Part shown: piece after piece, positions 16,899-24,384 of the stretch | Layout of the letters: every line of letters starts with the position of its first letter | How positions within the stretch are numbered: the stretch's first letter is position 1 | The notes under the pieces: generated by a model | The model's database searches: none | Seen by the model: the letters and a program-made list of their open reading frames with translations, nothing else | Told to the model about the DNA's origin: nothing | Translations under genes and position numbers: made by a program | Assembly: GCF_014284125.1 (NCBI RefSeq) | Contig: NZ_JACOFX010000023.1 | Coordinates: 17,733 to 81,732, forward strand | Length of the DNA: 64,000 bases | From: Undibacterium umbellatum | Lineage (GTDB): Bacteria; Pseudomonadota; Gammaproteobacteria; Burkholderiales; Burkholderiaceae_D | Direction: 5' to 3'

Positions 16899-17921
16899 TC
16901 AGCCCAGCGCAGCACGGTACTGTGTTGGCGACATCTGCAAACGTTTTTGAAATACCCTGCGCAACTGGTCATCACTGCCAAAGCCACAGCGCGCTGCAAT
17001 TGTTTTCACTGGTAGTGTTTGCTCAGACATATCTGCCAGCAATTGCCGGGCAAACTCGAGGCGAGCGCTCTCAATAAATTCGGTCGTACTGACGCCTACT
17101 TCATGCTGGAACAAACGGGTAAAATTGCGCAAGCTCATGCCTGCCATCTTGGCCAGTTGCGATACTGGCAGGCGTTGATGCAGATTGGATAATATCCACT
17201 GCTGCAATTCACGGATATTGGTTTGTGCCGTTTTCTGACTCATCAGATGCGTGCTGAATTGTGATTGCCCTCCTGGGCGTTTCAGGTAAACCACCATGTC
17301 ACTGGCGACTTCGAGCGCCAGTTCATGACCACAGTCATCTTCCACAAAGGCGAGCGCCAGATCAATGCCAGCTGTCACTCCAGCAGATGTCCACAGGTTG
17401 CCGCTGCGGATAAAAATCGCATCCGCATCTACCTGCACGGCAGCAAAGTCATCTTGCAATTGCTGGGCGACACTCCAGTGCGTAGTCGCATGTTTGCCAT
17501 CAAGCAAACCAGTGCGGGCCAGGAAAAAGGCCCCAGAACATAGCGCCGCCAGACGCTTGATTCTGGGTGCCACATGAGCAACCCAATCGATAATGGCCTG
17601 ATTGTCTTCCAGCGCCTGTTGTATATGCCGCGAACCAACAATGATGGCATCGTCTGGCAAAGCCAGGGTATTGATGACCTTGCTGGCTTCCAGGCACATC
17701 AGGGTATCTGAACGTACCGGGCCCAGATGCGCCGCTGCAATCTTTACATCATAGGCGGCAGGTTTGCCCTGGCGCTGTAAATGGATATTGGCATATTCAA
17801 ATACCGACATCGGACCTATCGCTTCCAGCGCCTTGAAGCCGGGGTAAACCACGATATCTACAGTGCGCGCCAATATTGGTCGTTTGACTATGTCCGACTT
17901 CGCTGCTTTATTCGACTTCAT
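16899..17921 (-). CDS. GlxA/FtrA-like regulator: DJ-1/PfpI domain fused to AraC HTH
   Basis: 340-aa transcription regulator. The N-terminal DJ-1/PfpI (GATase1-like) sensor domain spans about 20-200 and includes the nucleophile-elbow Cys in RLAALCSGAFFLA. The C-terminal AraC double helix-turn-helix spans about 240-335 (PVSQLAKMAGMSLRNFTRLFQHE and AARCGFGSDDQLRRVFQKRLQ). It is divergent from the formaldehyde-detoxification operon, with 191 nt between the two starts that contain an 18-bp palindrome. GlxA-type regulators sense small metabolites, and control of adhC-fghA is plausible but inferred. Confidence 0.92.
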   Translation of the reverse strand: MKSNKAAKSDIVKRPILARTVDIVVYPGFKALEAIGPMSVFEYANIHLQRQGKPAAYDVKIAAAHLGPVRSDTLMCLEASKVINTLALPDDAIIVGSRHIQQALEDNQAIIDWVAHVAPRIKRLAALCSGAFFLARTGLLDGKHATTHWSVAQQLQDDFAAVQVDADAIFIRSGNLWTSAGVTAGIDLALAFVEDDCGHELALEVASDMVVYLKRPGGQSQFSTHLMSQKTAQTNIRELQQWILSNLHQRLPVSQLAKMAGMSLRNFTRLFQHEVGVSTTEFIESARLEFARQLLADMSEQTLPVKTIAARCGFGSDDQLRRVFQKRLQMSPTQYRAALG

Positions 17922-18042
17922 TCTCGGCCCTCGCTCAATAAATATCTATGCAGCCTTCATCATAATCGAAACAGCACCACCCGTCTTTTCAAGCCATTCT
18001 TAACGCAATATAGGCCATACATGCAAAAAGATTACAGAGCCA

Positions 18043-18060
18043 TTGCGCTTTAAAGCACAA
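18043..18060. promoter_or_regulatory. 18-bp palindrome upstream of adhC
   Basis: TTGCGCTTTAAAGCACAA is a near-perfect 18-bp palindrome (one mismatched pair) that ends 52 nt before the adhC start codon. Its size and position suit an operator for a dimeric regulator such as the divergent AraC/DJ-1 protein. No convincing -35/-10 pair was identified next to it. Its function is inferred. Confidence 0.45.
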
Positions 18061-18112
18061 TCAGCAAACTCATTTTAGTGTCAGACCAAGACCCACCATT
18101 TAAAGGACAGCC

Positions 18113-19219
18113 ATGAAAACCAAAGCCGCCATCGCCTGGAAAGCCGGAGCACCACTGACGATAGAAGAAGTTGAGCTGCAAGGCCCGCAAGCTGGCGAAG
18201 TGCTGATTGAAGTCAAGGCTACCGGCATTTGCCACACCGACTATTACACTCTCTCTGGCGCTGACCCTGAAGGTCTGTTCCCGGCCATCCTCGGCCATGA
18301 AGGTGCAGGCGTCATCGTCGATACCGGCCCGGGCGTGACCAGCGTGCGCAAGGGTGATCATGTGATCCCGCTGTACACGCCAGAATGCCGCCAGTGTAAA
18401 TTCTGCCTGTCCCGCAAAACCAATCTCTGCCAGGCTATACGCTCTACCCAGGGCCGTGGCCTGATGCCGGATGCGACCTCGCGTTTCTCGCTGGATGGAA
18501 AACCGCTATTCCATTACATGGGTACATCGACTTTTTCCAACTACATCGTGGTGCCAGAAATCGCCGTCGCCAAGGTGCGTGAAGACGCGCCCTTCGACAA
18601 GATTTGCTATATCGGTTGCGGCGTCACTACTGGCGTTGGTGCCGTGGTTTTCACGGCCAAGGTTGAAGCTGGTGCCAACGTCGTGGTGTTTGGCCTCGGC
18701 GGCATAGGCCTCAATGTCATCCAGGCTGCCAAGATGGTGGGGGCAGACAAAATCATAGGCGTGGACCTGAACCCTGCCCGTGAAAGCATGGCACGCCAGT
18801 TTGGCATGACGCATTTCATCAACCCGAACGAAGTAGAAAACGTGGTTGACCATATCATCCAGTTAACAGATGGTGGTGCTGATTATTCCTTTGAATGCAT
18901 AGGTAATACCAAGGTCATGCGTCAGGCGCTGGAATGCTGCCACAAGGGCTGGGGCAAATCCATCATCATCGGCGTGGCTGAGGCAGGTGCAGAAATCTCT
19001 ACCCGCCCCTTCCAGCTGGTCACTGGGCGCGAATGGAAAGGCTCTGCCTTTGGCGGCGCACGTGGCCGCACTGACGTGCCCAAGATTGTCGACTGGTATA
19101 TGGAAGGCAAACTCAATATCGATGACCTGATCACGCATCGCTTACCGCTGGAACGCATCAATGAAGGCTTTGATCTCATGAAGAGTGGTGAATCAATACG
19201 TTCAGTGGTGTTGTTCTGA
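18113..19219 (+). CDS. adhC: S-(hydroxymethyl)glutathione dehydrogenase / class III alcohol dehydrogenase
   Basis: 368-aa zinc-dependent dehydrogenase that oxidises S-hydroxymethylglutathione, the adduct of formaldehyde and GSH, to S-formylglutathione with NAD+. It can also reduce S-nitrosoglutathione. Catalytic-zinc ligands C40 and H62-E63 (GHEGAGVI) are present, as is the structural-zinc cluster C-x2-C-x2-C-x7-C in PECRQCKFC and following residues. The Rossmann glycine motif is GLGGIGLNVIQ. Length and sequence are typical of FrmA/AdhC. Its stop overlaps the fghA start as TGATG, so the two genes are translationally coupled. Confidence 0.97.
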   Translation: MKTKAAIAWKAGAPLTIEEVELQGPQAGEVLIEVKATGICHTDYYTLSGADPEGLFPAILGHEGAGVIVDTGPGVTSVRKGDHVIPLYTPECRQCKFCLSRKTNLCQAIRSTQGRGLMPDATSRFSLDGKPLFHYMGTSTFSNYIVVPEIAVAKVREDAPFDKICYIGCGVTTGVGAVVFTAKVEAGANVVVFGLGGIGLNVIQAAKMVGADKIIGVDLNPARESMARQFGMTHFINPNEVENVVDHIIQLTDGGADYSFECIGNTKVMRQALECCHKGWGKSIIIGVAEAGAEISTRPFQLVTGREWKGSAFGGARGRTDVPKIVDWYMEGKLNIDDLITHRLPLERINEGFDLMKSGESIRSVVLF

Positions 19220-20115
19220 TGACGCAGCATAATTCCAGCAATACTGCCGCAGACGACACAGAAGAAATCACATTGCTAAGCCAGCACGCCTGCCATGGCG
19301 GCGTGCAACGCTTTTATCAGCATGAGTCTACTGAGATAGGCTTGCCCATGCGGTTTTCAGTCTACCTGCCACCCCAAGCCATGGCAGGTGAGACTTGTCC
19401 AGCCATTATTTACCTGGCTGGCCTGACCTGCACTGAAGAAACCTTCATGATCAAGGCTGGCGCACAAGCCATTGCCGCATGCGAAGGCATTATCCTCATC
19501 ACACCAGACACCAGCCCGCGCAATGCCAAAATCCCTGGCGACAGCGACGCCTGGGATTTTGGCGTGGCCGCAGGCTTTTACCTGGATGCAACGCAAGCCC
19601 CCTGGAACAAGCACTACCGCATGCACAGCTATATCGTCGCTGAGCTACTACCCATGCTGCTGGCCAGCCTGCCCATGGACAAGTCACGCGTCGGCATCAT
19701 GGGGCATTCGATGGGTGGACATGGTGCCCTAGTACTGGCCTTGCGCCATCCAGAGCTGTTCAGCAGCGTATCAGCCTTCGCACCGATAGCCGCACCCAGC
19801 CAGTGCCCCTGGGGACAAAAAGCCTTCACCGGCTATCTGGGTACTGATGAAAGTGCCTGGGCCGATTATGACGCCACAGCACTGATGCAAAAGCAGAGCC
19901 AGCCGCCCTTCCCCAAAGGCATCTTGATCGACCAGGGATTTGCCGACAAATTTTTGGTAGAACAACTACACCCTGAAGCTTTCAAGACTGCCTGCACCAG
20001 CGTACAACAGCCGCTGACCCTGCGCTACCATGAGGGTTATGACCACGGTTACTACTTCATCAACACCTTCATTGAAGATCATTTGCTGCACCACAAACAG
20101 CAATTAAGCTCCTGA
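19219..20115 (+). CDS. fghA: S-formylglutathione hydrolase
   Basis: 298-aa esterase of the alpha/beta-hydrolase fold that hydrolyses S-formylglutathione to formate and GSH, completing the pathway begun by the upstream dehydrogenase. The nucleophile is S164 in GHSMGGHGAL; the catalytic His is in the conserved EGYDHGYYFI stretch, and the Asp is expected in the segment around DQGFADKFL. The C-terminus FIEDHLLHH is typical of FrmB/FghA. The first 25 or so residues are longer than in E. coli FrmB. The 1-nt TGATG overlap with adhC fixes the start. The operon ends at a hairpin about 26 nt downstream. Confidence 0.96.
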   Translation: MTQHNSSNTAADDTEEITLLSQHACHGGVQRFYQHESTEIGLPMRFSVYLPPQAMAGETCPAIIYLAGLTCTEETFMIKAGAQAIAACEGIILITPDTSPRNAKIPGDSDAWDFGVAAGFYLDATQAPWNKHYRMHSYIVAELLPMLLASLPMDKSRVGIMGHSMGGHGALVLALRHPELFSSVSAFAPIAAPSQCPWGQKAFTGYLGTDESAWADYDATALMQKQSQPPFPKGILIDQGFADKFLVEQLHPEAFKTACTSVQQPLTLRYHEGYDHGYYFINTFIEDHLLHHKQQLSS

Positions 20116-20140
20116 TACTTGCATCCCCGCAGCAAATACT

Positions 20141-20172
20141 GCTTGTTCCAGACGCACCAAACTGGAACAAGC
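20141..20172 (+). terminator. Probable terminator of adhC-fghA
   Basis: GCTTGTTCCAG (20141-20151) pairs perfectly with CTGGAACAAGC (20162-20172) across a 10-nt loop, 26 nt after the fghA stop. The following sequence (ACTCTATTTCTG) is only moderately T-rich, so this is either a weak intrinsic terminator or a 3'-end stabilising hairpin. Confidence 0.5.
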
Positions 20173-20284
20173 ACTCTATTTCTGTGCGTTTCTAGTTTAA
20201 CCGTCATCTTTATTGTGTAAAATCGAGCGACTTCGTCGCGCATTTTTGCGCCTACTTCAGAACGACATAACCAGAAAGCAAGAG

Positions 20285-21427
20285 ATGAGTAAAGTAGTCA
20301 TCAGCGGCACCGGCCTGTATACGCCATCCCAGTCCATTTCCAATGAAGAACTGATCGCCAGTTTCAATGCTTATGTCCAGCAACACAATGCGCAAAACGC
20401 CGCCGCCATCGCCAGTGGTGAAGTAGTCGCACTGGAAGAATCCAGTGTCGCCTTCATAGAAAAAGCCTCTGGCATCAAATCCCGCTTTGTCATGAACAAA
20501 GAAGGAGTGCTCAACATCAACCGCATGGTGCCACGCCTGCCAGAGCGCAGCGATGAAGAACCATCCATCATGTGTGAAATGGCAGTCGCTGCCGCCAACC
20601 AGGCACTGGAACGCGCAGGCCGCAGCGCTGCCGATATCGACGCTGTCATTTGCGCAGCCAGCAATATGCAACGCGGTTACCCTGCCATGGCGGTGGAAAT
20701 CCAGAATGCGCTGGGCATAGATGGCTATGGTTACGACATCAACGTCGCCTGCTCTTCTGCCACCTTTGGCATACAGGCCGCCGTCACTGCCATCCAAAGC
20801 GGCCAGGCACGTGCGGTACTGGTCGTCAATCCAGAGATCACCAGCGGCCACCTGAACTGGCGCGACCGTGACAGCCACTTCATTTTTGGTGATGCCTGCA
20901 CTGCCATCATCATAGAACGTGCCGACCTGGCGACATCGAAACACCAGTTTGAAATCGTTGGCTTGAAACTGAAGACGCAATTCTCCAACAACATCCGCAA
21001 TAACTTTGGTTTTTTGAACCGCGCCGATGAAAGCGGCATAGGCAAGCCAGACAAACTGTTCCGCCAGCAAGGCCGCAAAGTGTTCAAGGACGTCTGCCCC
21101 ATGGCAGCTGCCGTCATCACCTCCACCGTAATGGCAGCCGACATTGCCATCCCTGATGTCAAACGCTACTGGCTGCACCAGGCCAACCTGAACATGAATT
21201 TACTGATCGCCCGCATGATATTGGGCCGTGATGCTTCGCCAGAAGAATCACCGACCATTCTGGACACCTACGCCAACACCTCATCGGCGGGCTCCATCAT
21301 CGCCTTCCACAAATACCAGGATGACCTCGAAGCAGGCAATGTAGGCGTGATCTGCTCATTTGGTGCAGGTTATTCGATAGGCTGCGTGGTAGTTAAAAAG
21401 CTGGCCTGCCCCCCCCCGCTTGAATAG
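20285..21427 (+). CDS. Beta-ketoacyl-ACP synthase III-like enzyme
   Basis: 380-aa thiolase-fold condensing enzyme. The catalytic triad is present: C156 in NVACSSATFG, His in LHQANLNMN and Asn in YANTSSAGS. It is about 55 residues longer than housekeeping FabH because of an insertion near residues 30-60. This places it in the longer KAS III group that includes Pseudomonas PA3286, which uses medium-chain acyl-CoA starters rather than acetyl-CoA; that substrate is inferred. It stands alone, with no fab genes nearby. A run of nine C (21409-21417) lies just before the stop, so the last residues (CPPPLE) are sensitive to slippage or sequencing error. Confidence 0.9.
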   Translation: MSKVVISGTGLYTPSQSISNEELIASFNAYVQQHNAQNAAAIASGEVVALEESSVAFIEKASGIKSRFVMNKEGVLNINRMVPRLPERSDEEPSIMCEMAVAAANQALERAGRSAADIDAVICAASNMQRGYPAMAVEIQNALGIDGYGYDINVACSSATFGIQAAVTAIQSGQARAVLVVNPEITSGHLNWRDRDSHFIFGDACTAIIIERADLATSKHQFEIVGLKLKTQFSNNIRNNFGFLNRADESGIGKPDKLFRQQGRKVFKDVCPMAAAVITSTVMAADIAIPDVKRYWLHQANLNMNLLIARMILGRDASPEESPTILDTYANTSSAGSIIAFHKYQDDLEAGNVGVICSFGAGYSIGCVVVKKLACPPPLE

Positions 21428-21430
21428 CAA

Positions 21431-21452
21431 AAAGGCCGCAAGTGCGGCCTTT
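21431..21452. terminator. Bidirectional intrinsic terminator
   Basis: AAAGGCCGC (21431-21439) and GCGGCCTTT (21444-21452) form a 9-bp stem with loop AAGT, 3 nt after the KAS III stop. On the plus strand TTTCGTTT follows, and on the minus strand TTTTTGC follows. It can therefore serve both the KAS III gene and the convergent DUF3334 gene. A near copy of this stem occurs at 22555-22579. Confidence 0.85.
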
Positions 21453-21510
21453 CGTTTGCTTGCCTGCTCCAGACAGGCAAAACTGAACTCTGAGATATTA
21501 CAAACTTAAA

Positions 21511-22200
21511 TTACATACCCAGAGACTTCAGTAATTCGGAGTTTTCGTCATCATCAGGCGCGGCGGGAGCAGAGGACTTTTGTTCCGAAGCCTGCTCAAA
21601 GTCCAGCAAAGCATCAGGATCAGCCACTTCATGCGTATCAAAGTCATGCAGTTTGATGAACTCTGTCCTGTCTATCGCCAGTTCCAGATAGAAAATATTG
21701 TTTTTCTCAGTGAAGAATGAAACCCTGCGCAGTTCCGGCCTGTCCAGCGGCGTATCCACACTCAACATGACCTGCTTGGTCAGCACCAACATCTTCGGCT
21801 GGTTCTGCGTGATATTGGTCTGCAGTTCGCGACGCACCTTGCCTGTAAAGTCACCCACGATCTGGTTCATCAACTCACCCAGGATATTCGCCACCTCATC
21901 CGAGGTAAACGAAGACGCCAGCTCAGACTTGGGCATGCCCATGTTAAGCATGTATTTCTCGTAAATTTCCAGCGCCGTATCACCATCAAAATTCAGCACT
22001 ACCAGCCCGGAAAAGCCACCGTCAAACAGCACAAAACAACCGATGTCCGGCTTCAAGCCTATCTTCGTGATGCGCTGCACCATGGCAGAATAATGCACCT
22101 TGCTATTCGTGGCGACATTCAACACCCGTATTACCGAGTTACACAAACTCGTCAACAAATCTTCTGTACCGTACACTACACCGTTTTCTTCCGAGGCCAT
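21511..22200 (-). CDS. DUF3334 family protein, CheC/CheX-like
   Basis: 229-aa soluble protein that I recognise as a DUF3334 member. The fold signals resemble the CheC/CheX/FliY phosphatase family: a helix reading SDEVANILGELMNQIVGDF contains ExxN, and a Pro follows after 22 residues (NQPKML), close to the ExxN-x(21-22)-P layout of CheX. The residue four before the Glu is Asn, not the usual Ser/Asp. The C-terminus is acidic and disordered and ends in ENSELLKSLGM, a possible docking tail. ATG 22200 is chosen because GGAG lies 7 nt upstream; a TTG two codons earlier is less likely. It lies alone between two terminator hairpins. Confidence 0.75.
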   Translation of the reverse strand: MASEENGVVYGTEDLLTSLCNSVIRVLNVATNSKVHYSAMVQRITKIGLKPDIGCFVLFDGGFSGLVVLNFDGDTALEIYEKYMLNMGMPKSELASSFTSDEVANILGELMNQIVGDFTGKVRRELQTNITQNQPKMLVLTKQVMLSVDTPLDRPELRRVSFFTEKNNIFYLELAIDRTEFIKLHDFDTHEVADPDALLDFEQASEQKSSAPAAPDDDENSELLKSLGM

Positions 22201-22812
22201 GACCAACTCCTGAATTTATTGCATGAAAATCAATCCACCCGCCCACTGAAAGCAGCAACACTGCCACTTACCCAACACCCTGATCAGATGGAGACACCGC
22301 ATCACCGCACCCATCTACAGCAGCAGCGACAATACGAAACAACGCTAAAGACCGCACACCCGCGCACGGGTAACAAATGAAGTCTACTCTAATATTGAAA
22401 GAATACTGAAGCCCTAGCCCCCCGTCTACATGTTTCATGCAATGGGGATGATTTGAGGGTGTTCGGGCGGAAAAGGATTTGAAGAGGTGTTGCTAATTTG
22501 CAAGCAGATGAAAAAGCTAGCTTACACACAACTCAGCATTTTGAGTAGAAAAGTAAAAGGCCGCATGTAGCGGCCTTTTCATTTGGTGCATCTTTCAGCT
22601 TGTTAGCGTTCAGAGCACATATCCCAATCTGATAATGCTTGAACAATAGTGTGAACTTAATGCAAAGTCAATGCATTGACAAAAATACATGTAGAGAAGG
22701 GTATGCTTTGGGAAATGCGATATCGGTTGGCCCTTGATTTGGGTGCATCCTCACTTGGAGGGGCCATGTTACCTCAGATTTGGATATGTACCGTGACCAA
22801 GCCACAACAAGA
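22201..22812. other. Gene-poor gap of about 610 nt
   Basis: No convincing long gene is seen. The gap holds a strong hairpin at 22555-22579, a perfect 14-bp palindrome GTCAATGCATTGAC (22667-22680) that overlaps a TTGACA box without a well-spaced -10, and a 16-codon reading frame (22766-22816) preceded by TTGGAGG 5-6 nt before its ATG. The stretch at 22381-22554 is a possible location for a small RNA that ends at the hairpin. None of these is proven. Confidence 0.5.
22555..22579. terminator. Strong GGCCGC hairpin terminator
   Basis: AAAAGGCCGC (22555-22564) and GCGGCCTTTT (22570-22579) form a 10-bp stem with loop ATGTA. On the minus strand it is followed by TTTTACTTTTCT, making it a good terminator for the CPBP protease gene that ends 233 nt upstream in that direction. 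On the plus strand no protein gene leads into it, so it could also end an unannotated small RNA. Confidence 0.7.
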
Positions 22813-23616
22813 TTAAATCCTAGTCCAGCCGTCCATCACCCCCGGCTCACACCCAACCACCAGTCGCGCTGCCGACTCAGAAAAATCCTCTTCCGGTTTA
22901 TAAATAACCAGCACCACCAAATCCACCAGCACATGCAGCAGTATCGATAGCCATAGGCTATTCGTGAGTATGGTCAGCAGGCCGAAAAGCAGGCCGCCTA
23001 TGGTGGTGCGGATGATGCCGCTGATGCCCTGGTAGTAGTGGCATATGCCGAACACCAGGGCGCTGATTATAAGTGCAACGTTCAGGTCTACATGCCAGTT
23101 GGCATGTGATTGGCCTTGGATGAATTGCAGCAGGAGGCCGCGGAAGAAAATTTCTTCGCAGATGCCTGCGGTGAGGCTGAGTAGTATCCACCAGCGGCGT
23201 TCCTGTTTTGAAACGGGGAACAGGAAATAGTAGTTGCGTAGCTCTTTCCAATAGCTGAGGCGGGCCTGGGGTTTGATGATGCAATGTGCTGCGGGCATGA
23301 ATGCAAGAAAGAAATAGATGACCAGGACGGTGATTGCCACGCCCGCGGCCAGCTGGCTATTGTTCAGCCATGCCATGTCATTCTTTGCGCCTGCGGCAAT
23401 GAATAACTGCGGTGGATGGATGAGCAGGCCTGCTGTGAAGGCATATGCCCACCAGGTCGCAATGCCGCGCTTGTAAGTGGACAGGCGGGCAGCGCTGCTG
23501 GTGTGGGCTTGCAAGCGGGCTGTCTTGCGCTGGTCTTCCGTCAGGGTCAGGCAGATCACGATGGCGATGAAGATGGCTTGAAGCGTGACCGGCAATAAAT
23601 CCATTAAAGCGGGCAT
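22813..23616 (-). CDS. CPBP-family intramembrane metalloprotease
   Basis: 267-aa membrane protein of the CPBP (CAAX/Abi, Rce1-like) family with about seven hydrophobic helices. The active-site motifs are visible: E154-E155 in GICEEIFFRGLL (EExxxR), His in FGICHYYQG (FxxxH), and a third site in LLHVLVDLVV. ATG 23616 is supported by AAGGA 7 nt upstream. Bacterial members are linked to prenyl-protein or peptide processing and immunity-type functions; the substrate here is unknown. It is divergent from a TetR-like gene that may control it. Confidence 0.9.
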   Translation of the reverse strand: MPALMDLLPVTLQAIFIAIVICLTLTEDQRKTARLQAHTSSAARLSTYKRGIATWWAYAFTAGLLIHPPQLFIAAGAKNDMAWLNNSQLAAGVAITVLVIYFFLAFMPAAHCIIKPQARLSYWKELRNYYFLFPVSKQERRWWILLSLTAGICEEIFFRGLLLQFIQGQSHANWHVDLNVALIISALVFGICHYYQGISGIIRTTIGGLLFGLLTILTNSLWLSILLHVLVDLVVLVIYKPEEDFSESAARLVVGCEPGVMDGWTRI

Positions 23617-23671
23617 GGCATATTCCTTATCAAAGGCATTGTTGAAACCAAAATGCAAATGCGAATTCACT

Positions 23672-23701
23672 TTTACATATTTTATGATTATTGTCTATAC
23701 T
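23672..23701 (+). promoter_or_regulatory. Sigma70-type promoter of the TetR-like gene
   Basis: TTTACA (23672-23677), an 18-nt spacer and TATACT (23696-23701) form a good sigma70 promoter. The predicted start of transcription is about 23708, which is the A of the second of two in-frame ATG codons. No ribosome-binding site precedes either ATG. The transcript would therefore be leaderless. Confidence 0.6.
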
Positions 23702-23707
23702 ATGCGT

Positions 23708-24352
23708 ATGAACCCAGAAAATTTATCTCATGCCTCTCATGCCCCTGTACAGGAAAGAAGCCGTTCTACTGCCTTGCGCCTGTTGAGTGCCACTATCGCC
23801 TTGCTAGATGAGTCTGGCCTGGAGGGGGCGCTGATACCGCGCATTGCTGAGCAAGCCGGGGTGGCTCCTGCCAGTGTGTACCGCCGCTTTGCAGACAAGA
23901 ATGCCTTATTGCGGGCGGCATTTCTGCACGCCTTGAAGGAGAGTAATGCTTCCAGCAGTGCAACATTGAGCAGCCATTTGCGGGGTGACACGCTTGCAGC
24001 AAGCGTGAAGAAATTGATAGACATGCTGTTTGATCAGTACCAGCAGCACCCGCATTTTTTGCGGGCGCTGTCGCAGTTCATTGATGCGGATACTGACAGG
24101 GCATTTGTCGGCGAGGCGCGCGCCATCATCCGGGCGAATATCGATTTGATTGTGGATCTATTGCTGCCGCATAGAAGTGAAATCAGGCATGCGGCACCAG
24201 CGCTGGCCTTGCGCTTTCTGGTGCTGAATGCGACCTGTTCGATAGAGGCTTATTCGCTGGACCCCAACTCCATGTGGCATGTAGAACCCTGCCTGAGCAG
24301 GGCTGACATGACGGCGCAATTGGTGCATGGGTTTGTGAGCCATCTGGCCTGA
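23708..24352 (+). CDS. TetR-family transcriptional regulator
   Basis: 214-aa regulator. The N-terminal TetR helix-turn-helix is clear: STALRLLSATIALLDESGLEGALIPRIAE, then QAGVAPASVYRRFADKNALL. The C-terminal ligand/dimer domain is helical (KKLIDMLFDQYQQHPHFLRALSQFI) and not recognised. The start is placed at ATG 23708 because a promoter predicts transcription beginning there; ATG 23702, two codons earlier, lies between the -10 box and that start site. It is divergent from the CPBP protease gene with under 100 nt between them, so mutual regulation is likely. The ligand is unknown. Confidence 0.9.
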   Translation: MNPENLSHASHAPVQERSRSTALRLLSATIALLDESGLEGALIPRIAEQAGVAPASVYRRFADKNALLRAAFLHALKESNASSSATLSSHLRGDTLAASVKKLIDMLFDQYQQHPHFLRALSQFIDADTDRAFVGEARAIIRANIDLIVDLLLPHRSEIRHAAPALALRFLVLNATCSIEAYSLDPNSMWHVEPCLSRADMTAQLVHGFVSHLA

Positions 24353-24384
24353 CGCTCATGTACAGACTCAATTTTTCCCGTCCC

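Noticed and set aside
20252..21178. Minus-strand frame of about 300 codons opposite the KAS III gene
   Set aside because: The sense strand encodes an intact KAS III; the antisense product has no motif.
22676..22707. Promoter TTGACA ... TATGCT in the gene-poor gap
   Set aside because: The spacer is 20 nt, too long for a confident sigma70 promoter.
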